NCBI GenBank assembly: GCA_016748015.1
Contig: JAAOMT010000201.1
Location: 1-64,000, forward strand
DNA: 64,000 nucleotides
DNA from: Geosiphon pyriformis
Lineage: Eukaryota; Glomeromycota; Glomeromycetes; Archaeosporales; Geosiphonaceae
Reading direction: 5' to 3'
The translations under genes and the position numbers were made by a program. Below are positions 1 through 11,407 of this stretch, piece after piece. Numbering within the stretch: position 1 is the stretch's first letter; each line of letters opens with the position of its first letter. The notes beneath the pieces were generated by a model, which saw nothing but the letters and a program-made list of their open reading frames with translations, ran no database searches and was not told the origin of the DNA.

Positions 1-1129
1 AATAAATTTATTCAATAATTCAAAAAACAATGCCAGTTTTAAGAAATATACAAAATAAAACTTGATATTAAATTCCGAATTTTATTAGATAAAACAATTA
101 TAAATAACAAATAACATTTTTGATTTACATACAAATAATGCTTTTACTATTGAAAAAAGAAAAGACTAACTCTTTATAAAAATTAAATCCATAATATAAT
201 TATCAAAATATTTGTTTACTCACAAACATAAAAAATTGGTTCACATTTGATAATTCACAATTAATAATAAAATCATGTAAAGCAGATTTATTTGTTTCAA
301 AATTTCTAATAATGTTAATATATTTATTTTAAATCCTGAAAATTTTTGTATTTTTCTTTTTTTTAAGTTTGCAATTTATTCTTTTATTTAGATAATTAAA
401 ATGTGATATTAATAAAACATATATGAATTATTTGAATAATTAGATAAAATACCACTACCAGTTTCATTTTTACTTTTTTTATGCGTATTACCGTATTTTG
501 TGTTACATCTTTACAAAGGGTATATAATTTTACGCGTGGTTTTATAATAAAAAGAATGTTAATTCATTTCTGAGAATTCTCTTCCAGGTTCAGTATTTAC
601 ATAATGAAAATATAAATCTTTTATCTTGAATCATTTATCTTAAATCAATCTGAAGTGTACAATAAATCATATAAGAAATGTTATTCCATATCGAGACTCC
701 CTAGTTAAGATTTATAACTAATGACATATTTTTCAAAGGGAAATTTGGTTTAAGAAATAATATGAATAAAAATTTACCAATTAAAAAGTATTCTTCTTTT
801 AAAGCTTGCCCCAATTAATATACAGCGTATAGCGGAAAAACTTTGCCAAAAATAACACATATAAAACTATTTCAATTTTTTAATTTGTAGCCTTGAATTT
901 ATCCTTCGAAGAACGCAACAAGCAAATGCTATTATCCCTCTGGAGCGAGGTGAACTTTAAGCGTCAAAATAAAGTAAACTGAATAAGCTATCTATCAAAA
1001 ACAGGAACAATTGTGCATAAAATATGTCTAAAAATTTTTCTTTGTCTGCGAAAAACTGCCATCAACTAGATACAGGAGTAGATATTTCACATCGCACAAT
1101 TGAATCGATAAAAAACTGTTGCTTTTCTT
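1..1129. other. AT-rich intergenic region, no gene seen
   Basis: No convincing coding sequence is visible on either strand. A 61-codon reading frame at 1024-1209 has no recognisable motif and no splice context, and its 3' end overlaps the start of the inverted-duplication arm, where the partner copy does not keep it open. I treat it as chance. Confidence 0.5.
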
Positions 1130-3192
1130 GGAACTATAAAGTTTTCACAGTAATTAATTCTGCTGATTCTGAATTATTTAAAGGTTTATCGAATAATAAG
1201 ACTATTTAGAGATAAAAATTTCTTGGATTTTTATTTTGTTATTTTTAATTTTTAATTCAACATTAGGATATTACCAAGTATGTAAATTCTAATTGAATGA
1301 TAAATTTTTAAATACATTTATGCCGTAAAAATTTGTTAGGAGTAAAAATAATAAATATCAAGTCCTTAATTTGCTAAAAATATCCCAAACAATAAACTGT
1401 GGCTCAACCCCTTTTTATAAAAATAAAATAATTTAACATTTGTTTTGAATAAGCAAGATAATAAAATATAATTTTTATTTTATGCTATATGTAATCAAAG
1501 TTTTTCTTGGGAAAATTAAATAATAAACATTTTTCTTTGACTAATATTTAAATATTTTTATTCCAAAATTACAATGTATTATTATTAACAAAAATATTCA
1601 TTTTAAACTTTGTTTCTTGACACTAAAATCTGGAATCATATATTTTTTAGCGGAGACATATGATTATTTTTTGAAATTTGGCGAAAATTACTTTTACTTC
1701 AAAGTTAAAGTTAGGATAATACTAGATCATCTTCAAAAAGAGCGATAGTAATCTAATTTTATTAGAGTAGAAAGTTCTCCCACAATGCACTAAAGAAATT
1801 TCAAGACATTATAAATTTCCCTGGTGTAAAACATGCCGTCTCCTTTAAAAGAATATTCAAAAAGAGTATCTGAACGTACTTTTGTGTCAATATTTTTAAG
1901 ATCATATTCTAGCAGAACAAAAATAGCATCTCAAAAATGAAAATCTAAATAGGGACGCAAATTCTGCTTTGCATTACAAAATAAATAAAGCTGTTATTAT
2001 TGGTGTTCAATGATCTATGAAATATGGAGGGAACTGAGGGCGCGTTTTGCTTTTTTAGAATAGAATAAACATTTAGCAATTTTTTTAAAGCTCAAATTGA
2101 TCATAAATAGAATTGTTTTTTCTTCTTTGGTAAAGATCTGCCATTTGATTAAACTTATAAAAATAGATAAAATATTCTCCTTTCGATCTTGTATTTATTG
2201 AAAAATGCTGGGTAAGTGAATTTAAGGATATAAATGATGGTTTAATATGCAAAGAAAATCCTTTATTTACTCTAATAGTTAGAGCATTGGTGATAACCGG
2301 GAACTAGATGAGAACAGTAGTTAAAATCAACAGTTGTAAATGGTTTTAACAAAAAATCTTTTCGATATAAATAAACTTCGAATTCATGGATTTCGCTGAA
2401 TGCCCATCTCTACTTTAAATCTTACAAATTCAAAGTTGTTATAATATTAAAAAACAATCTATAACTTAACGTCATACAAACGATAAATTTCAATCTTAAA
2501 GTGAAAAATACCTTTTGTGAAAATGGCAAACAGTTATTTGTTTCTTTTTTCTCCAGGCCTAATTTTATTCATATTTCTCCTGAGAAGTAGTATGGTCTTT
2601 GTTATCGCAAAAAACCAAAGGTGGTTTAATAATTTTTAATAGAAATTGGTGTTAATTCTGAGTTAACTTTATAATTTACTCAAAATTTGGGACTTTGAAC
2701 CGGTATTTAAAATAATATTTTTTAGTCTCTCATCGCGAACACTTGCAGTTTCCTCTTCTTTGATCTCTACCAAAACCACTAGTTCTACTCTGGAAGCTCC
2801 CACTGCATTGATCTTAAATAATCTCAGAAATGGTTTTAACGGTAAAAACAATGGAAATGGAAATGATAACAGCAACGGAAATGGAAATGGAAATATAAAT
2901 TATAGCCGCGATAAAAATTACAATACCTCAAGTAGAAAGGATGGAACAAAGACTGTAACTAGCACTGTATATCAAGGAGCCAATGGAAATAATAAGGGAG
3001 AATATGGGGGCCCATGGACTACATCTCGGGGACGCGTTATTTGGTAATTATTTTTTTATTACAATAAATATTTAAATTATCTTAATTTAATTGAAAATGG
3101 GTTTCTAAATTATTCTGGTTTGGAATTTATCTAACAGGGGTAGAGAAGAAAGATACTAAAGCGAGATTTAGATGTTGGGTAAGCATGAATAT
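1130..3192 (+). repeat. left arm of a large inverted duplication
   Basis: This stretch is visibly the reverse complement of about 10618-13080, with substitutions and small indels throughout. Shared landmarks in order are a block around 1186-1270, the block at 2281-2350, the whole first exon and intron of the Gly/Asn-rich gene, and the block at 3120-3190 containing the string agcgagatttagatgt. Similarity stops at about 3192, inside what is intron 2 of the right-hand gene. Outer boundaries are approximate because they were found by eye. Confidence 0.85.
2523..3047 (+). CDS. 3'-truncated copy of a secreted Gly/Asn-rich protein
   Basis: I read two exons, 2523-2620 and 2726-3047, joined by a 105-nt intron with a GT donor (GTGGTT) and a TTTTTTAG acceptor; the frame is kept and gives 139 residues. 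Exon 1 encodes a signal-peptide-like N-terminus (MANSYLFLF, then hydrophobic LILFIFLL). The mature part is Ser/Thr-rich, then a short Gly/Asn run (about residues 72-92), then a conserved GPWTT...VIW end. The stop TAA is the sequence that serves as the intron 2 donor (GTAATT) in the complete copy at 10263-11407, so this copy has lost its third exon and terminates by reading into the intron remnant. It may still be expressed as a shorter secreted protein or be a pseudogene. Function is unknown; a role outside the cell is inferred from the signal peptide only. Confidence 0.6.
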
Positions 3193-6100
3193 AACCCTCT
3201 TAGTATTAGGAGGTTACGACATGAAAATTGAAAAACGATACCCTTGCTCTATAGTCGTAAAAGGTGACCTCCTAATTGTAAGATTTCAAAGAGCAAGGGA
3301 TAATTAGGTTGGTAGGTCTTTATTTTCAGTCATTAAAAAACTGCCTTCATAAAGTGGTTGAGGTAAATTTTTTTATTTTTTATTTGAAAAGATATTAATT
3401 AATCATTTTTTCAGACTGTTTATCAAAACATATGAGGATTGTTGGCACTAAAAATATTAATTTTTACTTTGACTAAACCAAGTAATTTTAAACAATGGGA
3501 TGTACAGCATTTAAACAATCTTTTTTTCGACTTTAATTGTTTCTACTTAGATTGTTGACAAAAATCCTATTTTTGACGCTTTTGTCATCTTGATTATGGT
3601 AAAATATCTTTGATTGCTATTTGCTAAAAGAATAATCTGTCATAATTAAGAAATTTAATTCTAAAAATTTTTTTAATACAATCCATAAAAAATAAAATAA
3701 AATTTTATTTTTTTAATACATTAATATAAAAGCAAACCAAAATTTTTTAATTCCTCATTTGTTTTAAAGATGTTAAAAATTATTTTTTTGCTTAGTTTAA
3801 AAAATAGTTATAATAATTATGAGTTAATTTTTTGAAAAACTATTGATTAAAGGTAAAATTTAAAATGTACATGTTAATCAAAGTTATAATAATTGTGCCT
3901 TTTTTTATAAATTTTCCTATTCAACTTTCAAATAACAGAATTTTATTTTCGTATGTCATAATAACATTGTTTTTTGAATACAACATTCTGCAAAAATTAA
4001 AGACACCATTTCTACTTAATTCTAAAAATTCTTTTCTATTAGCAGAAGTACGAATTTGGTATTAATAAAAATATTAATTAATTAGGTATTGGCCGAAATT
4101 ATCAACGCGATAAGCGATACGCGACGCGATGATATCTGTTACAATCAAAAGACGAGGAGTTTTTACGTCAAAAAGATTGTTATGCTGAATTATATAAAAA
4201 TGTTGACATGGATGAAAGATTTTGTATAACAGCTTCGGTACTTACCTGTTTTCACAATCCAAATATACAAGACTGTTGTTGTCTTTCTCACATCAAAACC
4301 CAATTTTCAAAATTCGATATTCAAAAATGTCGCGACGCTGCATAAAAGCTAATACAGGAGATGAATATCGTGATAAATGTAAGCCATCGAGAGAAGATTT
4401 TATTTTTAATGAATAATCATGATTCCTAAATAAAAATTTCTTTTGATTACGTATTCTAATAAATATTTAAATTTTGCAGGCATAACTTTTATAAGATATA
4501 CTTTAACAGGGACAAAGTCACTTAATGAGGATTATTGTAAATTAAATTAGGAATTAAATCCCTAATTCTTTTATTAATAAGACTTGAAAATGGACTAACA
4601 TAATTATCAGTAACAGAACTCGATTTATTCAGAATAACGGCCACAATCGAGTTATACGTTTTTAGAGAATGCAAAGTGACCATCACACCGGAATACTGTG
4701 AAAGCATACACCATAAAATAGTGGCACTTGTCACGACAGGCATCTATTAAATGGCCAGATCGCAGCCGTTGAATTCGTTAAAGAGATCATTAAATGCTGA
4801 AAAATTTTTGGAATTTGATAATACTAAATCAACTTTATATCTGATCATATTTAGAACTTGATATTCATTACTATAAAGGCTGAATTAAAAATATTAAAAT
4901 ACAGCAAGTATTCAATCATGTCAAATTATATTTATTAAAAATCGTCAAAAGTAAGATCTTTTAGTTCTCTTATCTCTTTCAAATATTTTTAATTTCAACT
5001 AACTCAATAAACTTTACTTCGAAATTTTTTTTCTATATAAATATTAGTAGTAATAATTATATGATTAAAATTGAATTTGCTTTTAACTTTTCAACAAAGA
5101 ACTCATTGTTTCATTAAAACTAGCAAAAAGTAAACTCAAGACAATGTGAAACATAAAGCCCGATATGATAATTAAATATATTAATTAACTCATGTTTTTT
5201 AAAAGAGAAAAAAATACTTCGAATTTTCATATTTTTCAAATAATTATTATGCAAGAAAATTAATTTCTACCTGTTTAAATTGTACACAAGCTTTTAAGAA
5301 AATTTATTATATACATCATTGTTTGTAACCACCAACCCTGTATATCTCTTGTAAATAGACTTAGTAATGTGAAATATTCGTCCCCTAATCCTAATGCTAG
5401 TCCTACCTATCCTTTTCACCAAAAAATACGTTATAAAAATCTTTATTTCTAATTTTAATTCCTAAATATACCCTATTAGCAACGACCAATACTTTCATGT
5501 GGGTTGTTTAAACGTATTAAGTGGATTTAGCTATGAATAATACAAAGAAACTCAATTAATGACAAAACTGTTAAATAAACTAATATGAATTATAGTTAAA
5601 ACGTGCACTAATTTCAGGTTTTCAGCAAGCTTGGGAGGGACACAGTAGTCATGTATGCTAACCTTAATTAATGCTTAAAAATTTGAGGTCTGTAGTATGG
5701 TATCAAAAAATGGCAATCCGATTTTGTTTGTCAAGCATGATGTTGACCAATTCATTTTTCCAAAAACTGGCATTTTAAGAAATTAAAAACTTGTCTTACA
5801 AAGAAGTTGTGCATCTCTTTTAATATTAAATCCAATAACGGGGGGGGGGTGTGTGTGAGTTTGTTTAGACTGTATATCATTTTCTTTTTATCACAAGATT
5901 ATAAGAAGGGTGACACCATTTAGCTTTTTTTATGAGTTATTCCGAAAAAATAAAACACAAAATTTCAAATTCCTACCTTATTATTTGATATTAAAGAAAA
6001 ATATTTTGTGATTGGGCAAAAAATTTCCATCTCACAATGGTTCTAAAAAAAGCCATTTTTTCATCTTAACTCGGTTTTTTTGCTCTTTTCAGAGAGGTAT

Positions 6101-6564
6101 ACAAAGATAAGGAATATCAATGTGATAAAATTTATCCTAATAACAAAGAAATCTTCACAAAGTCTTTGGAAAGATAAGCTTAATTTTGGTTTTTGAAATA
6201 GATAGAATTCTGAGTATCTCACATTATTATGCCTTTCATAGACACCTCCGGCCTAATCTTTTCAAAGGATTATACGACAAGAAAGGGGGAATATCCTTAG
6301 ATTTTAAGGAGACGATCACATTAAATTGTACGGAAAAATGGCTTTATCGGCTTGATTGAAAAACTAGAGATGGAAGATACAATTATAAATTATAGAATTT
6401 GCGTTCCAGGAATCGAAGAAACCTTTTACCCAAAATCGATTTGAAGTTATAATATTCAAATATGATTTCAATTAGTGCAATACATATTCAAGCTTTATTT
6501 TATTTTTAAAATTGATTTTCTTAGTTCTAAAATTAAATAATTTATTAATCTATACTAAGAAATT
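3193..6564. other. intergenic region with an interleaved inverted-repeat block
   Basis: No gene was recognised. Just beyond the duplication breakpoint, 3205-3299 holds two interleaved inverted repeats (listed separately). A 10-G run followed by a short TG repeat lies at 5840-5857. Small frames at 3865-4065, 4222-4416 and 4522-4743 (-) show no motif; the one at 4222 contains several Cys codons but has no support beyond length. Confidence 0.5.
3205..3299. repeat. two interleaved inverted repeats
   Basis: The string ATTAGGAGGT at 3205-3214 is repeated inverted at 3267-3276, extended by a 7-bp match (3214-3220 with 3254-3260). The string CCCTTGCTCT at 3241-3250 is repeated inverted at 3290-3299. 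The second left arm lies inside the loop of the first pair, so the pairs interlock in pseudoknot order. This may be a remnant of a small inverted-repeat element at the duplication edge. Confidence 0.6.
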
Positions 6565-8201
6565 TTAATCATTATTGAATTTTTGCTTTTGGATTGTTCT
6601 TTGATTTTTTAAAAAATTTAACGAAGACGTTTTTCGATGATAAGGAGGTGGTGAAAGTGCGGTCGGATAAAGTTCAACTTTCTCTATATGATAATTGGAA
6701 CTTGTGGAAGGTGTTCGTTTCAGGGGTGGCTCTAATAGAGTGAATGATGTTGATTGTTCGTGCGGTGGTGTTCGGGGTTCATTACTTCTGAGAAATTAAT
6801 GGAAAAGATAATTTTCGTGAGATTTGTAATGAAACAATAGAGAACTCATGTCCTTGGGCTCAAGAAATCTCATAATTCTGTGCAATTTTTTAAAAATTCT
6901 TAATGTACCTACCCATCAGAATTCGATGAGACAAAAGTAGAGTATGAAGTTTTGTGCATCAATTGAGTATCCAAAATCTCTGAATCCATTTGCATATTAT
7001 TCCCATTCGATTGAATTATTCCTGTATGAAATTGAGATTTCTCAAAATTTTCACGTACTGGTGATAAAGGTGGTACATTCGAGGTCGACTTTTTTTTTCT
7101 CAGACTCATCTGCGCTTCAATAATATTTGCCAAATGGACATCTTCTTCTATTAGTAGATCCATTGCAGTTCCAAAAAGACACAATTTTATTTGCAATTGA
7201 TAGCTAATATTAATAAATTTTGCGGAGAAAGATGGTTGAGAACCACGTGGAATAAAGAGACAGATCGTGCTCACACATTCTCGATCATTATGATTAACCA
7301 GAACTGGTTGTAGATAACGAAGCTCGTGACGAGGAATTATCAATGATGCAATGGTTTCTTTAGAATGACGAGACTCATTAGGATTATTAGAACGAAATTC
7401 CATGAATTTCAGAAGTTGAACCTCTACTCTTTCTAGATTGAGACCGAGCTGAAGAAATCGGATTTGCAGTGGAATCGTGACGTAAGCACCAATGTTGAGT
7501 TTCTTCATTGGTGGAAAAATCATACTATATTCGATGGTACCATGAGATTTTTCTCGTAATTGATATGAAGGAACTGTTGTAGGATCAATCAATAAAGTTT
7601 TCTTTAGTGGACATTCAAATTCCGCGATATGAGGACCAGCCATAACACCATGTCGATTTACGGTAGCACGAAGTATATACTTTACAAACCCATAATCTGT
7701 TGTCATTGTTTCTGGAAGATTACGAGGAAGTTTAATTTTGAAGGGGATATCCAAGTCTTTAATCTCTCGTGCATCTTCACCCGAATAAATTCGAAACGCT
7801 TTGTCAATAATTACGTGTTCACCGCTAAAATTTGATTTTGATCTTGCTTGTGATTTACACCATGATGTTTTTTCGATCCCTCTCAGTTGTAAAATTACGC
7901 TACGGATGGGACGTGGGGTTGTATAGTTTAAGTGTAAAATACCCAAAAGATAAGTATCTGAATCGCCAAGTGGACCACGTTGAAAAGTTCCAGTTTCGTC
8001 GAAATAAGAAAATGTAATATTTTTGTGTAATTTTAGATATGAGTTTGAGGAAAGTAAATTATGTGAATTATTTTCACTAGGGAGGTCTTTAAGAGAGGAA
8101 TAACTATCCCATGAACAGTTTGATGTCGTATCATCAAAAGAAATTATCGAGGGAGTAGCAATATTGCTTTGATTAATATTTTGATTAATATCTTGATTCA
8201 T
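6565..8201 (-). CDS. alpha-arrestin (ART-type trafficking adaptor) with PPxY motif
   Basis: Two exons are inferred: 8201-6913 and 6787-6565, separated by a 125-nt intron with donor GTAGGT and acceptor TTTCTCAG. The joined frame gives 503 residues. Arrestin_N lies at about residues 60-205, with the typical stretch YGFVKYILRATVNR at 170-183; Arrestin_C lies at about 210-365 (NISYQLQIKL at 341-350). The N-terminus (1-55) and the tail (370-503) are low-complexity and Ser/Asn-rich. Exon 2 adds a Pro-rich tail with PPPY at 476-479, a PPxY motif of the kind bound by WW domains of Rsp5/Nedd4 ubiquitin ligases. In fungi such proteins direct ubiquitination and endocytosis of plasma-membrane transporters; that role is inferred from the family. 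Without the intron the frame stops at a TAG at 6909-6911, giving 430 residues and losing the PY motif. The gene sits in the spacer of the inverted duplication. Confidence 0.85.
6788..6912 (-). other. intron of the alpha-arrestin gene
   Basis: The donor is GG|GTAGGT at 6912 and the acceptor is TTTCTCAG at 6788. Splicing here keeps frame with a 73-codon Pro-rich downstream exon; retention gives an immediate stop. This reading is supported by the coding quality of the exon and its PPPY motif. Confidence 0.75.
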
Positions 8202-10262
8202 ATTAAGTGGGGTAAGTAAATTAAATTTAGAATATTTTTTTTCCGTAGGAAATAAAAGGAGAATAGAAAGACTTTGTTTTATAAATTTAAATAATGGCTG
8301 CGACTTTAGAATTAGATATAATGGAAAGGAATATATATGAATTTTTAAGAAGAAAGCAATAAAAAAACGATATCGTTAGAAAAGGTCAAGACCAATTACC
8401 AGGAAAAGAAAAGGAAAAAGATGAACCTTCTTTTGAATCACGCTATAAATATTTTTTCGCAAAGAAAAAATTTTCTTTGCGTTTTATATTGTTTATATTT
8501 GGGAATATTCCTTTTAGTTTTTTGGATTGACAAAAGATTTGTTAGAGTTTGCAAGAAAAAAATAAGACTTTTGTCTTTCCCAGGTGTTCCAGTCTCTTTA
8601 TATACCAGTCCCTTTTCTCTTAAATCGATCGGATGTTTGGAAAATTGTTTACATGATACACATTGTGGTACTTCCAAATATTTGGGGGTTCAATTACTAT
8701 CGTCTAGTTTGTATTTAGAAGAAATACAATTGTATATATATAGATTTAAAAGTAAAACGAATTTTAATTCATTATGATGTGCATCTTTTAAAACAAAAAA
8801 AACCAAAAAAAATTTTTAATTTTCTTGATTTATTGATGCATCACATAATTGCATCAGCTTTGTGGTCATTGCATGATCCGTTTACTGAAACATGGGGAAT
8901 CTTATTAAGTATATCTTCAAGAATCTGATCCTTTTAGTAGGTGATATCTGTTGCATAATCAAGGTTCAATAAATTTTTCATTCTTGATAAGAGATATTTA
9001 GTATTTTTAACATACAATTAAATTTGTGTAAAAAAATTATAAAAATCAATCTATATGTTTTGGCTAAAAATTCATCTAATTTAGTGAGTTTCAACTTCTT
9101 TATGATAATCAAGTTAGTAAGGAAATGATTTATCAATTATATTTATAATATGTTGGGTAAAAGTTTAATATGAAACATAAGTAATTAATTTTCATTGGGA
9201 AAGTATCCCTGAAAAACTGAATCATTAAAATTAAAATTGAATATGAGATCTGAGTATTTTAAAATGATGAATATAAACACCTTTCAAATATAAATTTTTT
9301 TTTCAATTCTTAAAGCCAACTCTTTTAGAATTTTTTAGTCAGCTTATTAAAAATGATAATTCTAATTGTATACTATGAGAAATTATTTTTATCAGCAAAA
9401 ATTCCTAAATAATTGGTTAAAAAATAATTTCTTATATTCTAAATTTATATTAAAACATTATCAACGGGAAGCAGAGGATATTTAAAAACAAGGAGTAATG
9501 TAGACGAATAAAGAAATCATTGCTATGAAAAGATATCGCAATTGTATAAAATTATTAATTGATATTGCCTTTTGACATTAAGGCTTTTCATTTATAAAAG
9601 AATTTTTTTTCCCAATGTTTTTAAAATTTATCAAAATTATTTTAAGACAAATAGATTTCATATCTCTCAAAATTAATTAAATTTAAATTTTCAGGTAAAG
9701 GAAATCATAAAAAGCAACATTGAGCTAATATATATTGGTATTATATAATAATAAAAAAGATATTAAAAAGATTGCAAGCTTTTTTGACTGTTAAGAAAAG
9801 GATAATCACAAAATTTTCCCCATGAATATTTTTGTTTTTTAATGAGACTAATTCAAATTTTAAACGCCAAATTTTTTTTATGATTTTTACCTAACCATTT
9901 TCGGTTATTAAATATATAAATCCGGAATAATTAATAATCTAATAAAAAGATATTTTACCAAATTAAATGTAAAAAAAGTTAGGTTACCCATTTATTTTCA
10001 TTTTAAATATATCTTTTATTCAAATTAACTCAAATCATGTGTTCCGTCATAGGTAGTGTCTATTGAAAAATATAATATGATTCACATCCACATCCCCGCT
10101 TGATAAGACTAGTTTCGCTTTTTAAAGTTTTTATCAAAACTATACTTTTGAAATCTATTATAAATAAATTATTTTGATTTTAATGTTAAAAAAATTTATT
10201 CTTTAAATTACATCCAAATAACAACCAGAATCATGATTGAATTCATTTTATATTAAAAAAAT
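8202..10262. other. intergenic region, no gene recognised
   Basis: The region is AT-rich. Frames on both strands at 8421-8777 (+) and 8438-8677 (-) overlap almost fully; neither shows a known motif, although the strand-shared block at 8570-8700 is less AT-rich than its surroundings. No other structure is seen. Confidence 0.45.
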
Positions 10263-11407
10263 TCAATCAAATAAGTGGTAATACACCCAATCGGTAATTG
10301 CAATTCCTAAATAAATAAACATTTGAAAATTAATAAGGTTGGGTTTGCTAGTTTCAGCAGAAGCTGAGACTTTATTTGTTGATTTCGGTTCCAATGAAGT
10401 TTCTGTTGTTTTTGAATTTGAATCTTGTGTTGGAATTGATTGAAGAGTTGCAGTACTCCCTATTGATTTTTGCATCGCTGGGGATGATAGTTGTTGTGAA
10501 TCAGGTGTCGGTGTTGCTTGCCTATTTCGAGGACAAATAAAAAAATAAAATGTTGCAGCGATTTATGGTTGGATTAAGTAATCAAAATTCAATACAATAT
10601 GCTTCAAAATGAAATCAATTCATGCTTACCCGACATCTAAATCTCGCTTTACTACCTTTTCTCTCTTTCCCCTGTTAGATAAATTCCAAACCAGAATAAT
10701 TTAGAAACCCATTAAGATAATTTAAATATCTATTTTAATAGAAAAATAATTACCAAATAACGCCTCCAGGAGCTGTAGTCCATGGGCCATTATATTGCCC
10801 GTTGGGTGCTCCTGCTGGAGTGTTAGTCGTAGTATCTTTTCCATCATTTCCACTTGAGGTACCGCAATTGTTATTATGGCTACAATTTAAATTTAAATTT
10901 CCATTTCCATTTCCATTTCCGTTGTTGTTACCATTGCCATTTCCTGTATTTCCATTTCCATTGTTGTTACCATTTCCATTTCCTGTATTTCCATTTCCGT
11001 TGTTGTTACCATTTCCATTTCCTGTATTTCCATTTCCGTTGTTGTTACCATTTCCATTTCCTGTATTTCCATTTCCGTTGTTGTTACCATTAGAACTACC
11101 GCTGGCTTTATTTAAGATCAATGCAGTGGGAGTTGCCAGAGTGGAAGTAGTGGTGTTGGTGGAGATCAAAGAAGAGGGAACTGCAAGTGTTCGTGATGAG
11201 AGACTAAAAAATATTATTTTAAATACCAGTTTAAAGTCCCAAATTATGAGTAAATTAGAAAATTTAACTCAGAATTAACACCATTTTCTATTGAAAATCA
11301 TTAAACCACCTTTGGTTTTCTGCGATAACAAAGACCATAGTACTTCTCAGGAGAAATATGAATAAAATTAGGCTTGGAGAGAAAAGAAATAAATAAATAT
11401 TTGCCAT
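10263..11407 (-). CDS. secreted Gly/Asn-repeat protein, complete three-exon copy
   Basis: I infer three exons: 11407-11310 (98 nt), 11203-10754 (450 nt) and 10521-10263 (259 nt), with introns of 106 and 232 nt; phases match and give 268 residues. Exon 1 encodes a signal-peptide-like start (MANIYLFLF...LILFIFLL). Exon 2 carries a Ser/Thr-rich segment, then about 65 residues made of a 13-residue Gly/Asn/Thr repeat, then a GPWTT...VIW block. Exon 3 is Gln/Ser/Thr-rich and ends in a hydrophobic segment (about the last 22 residues, FQMFIYLGIAITDWVYYHLF), possibly a membrane or GPI-type anchor, although it lacks a clear small-residue omega site. Nearly all differences from the copy at 2523-3047 in exon 1 are conservative, so the protein was probably under selection. 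Function is unknown; cell-wall or secreted low-complexity proteins are an obvious comparison. Confidence 0.7.
10522..10753 (-). other. intron 2 of the Gly/Asn-repeat gene
   Basis: The donor is TG|GTAATT at 10753 and the acceptor is GAAATAG at 10522. Splicing joins TG to G and restores a Trp codon, keeping frame with the exon that ends at 10263. The duplication similarity with the left arm ends inside this intron, at about 10618. Confidence 0.7.

Noticed and set aside
1024-1209. 61-codon frame before the left duplication arm
   Set aside because: No motif, and the partner arm does not keep the overlapping part open.
4222-4416. Cys-containing 64-codon frame, considered as a small secreted protein
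   Set aside because: No signal peptide, and the upstream frame is broken by several stops.
8421-8777. Overlapping frames on both strands (118 and 79 codons)
   Set aside because: Neither has a recognisable domain or splice context, and the two cannot be told apart; left as unassigned.
10802-11278. Long plus-strand frame rich in Phe/Pro/Leu opposite the Gly/Asn-repeat gene
   Set aside because: It is the antisense reading of the 39-bp coding repeat; the minus strand has signal peptide, introns and a conserved partner copy.
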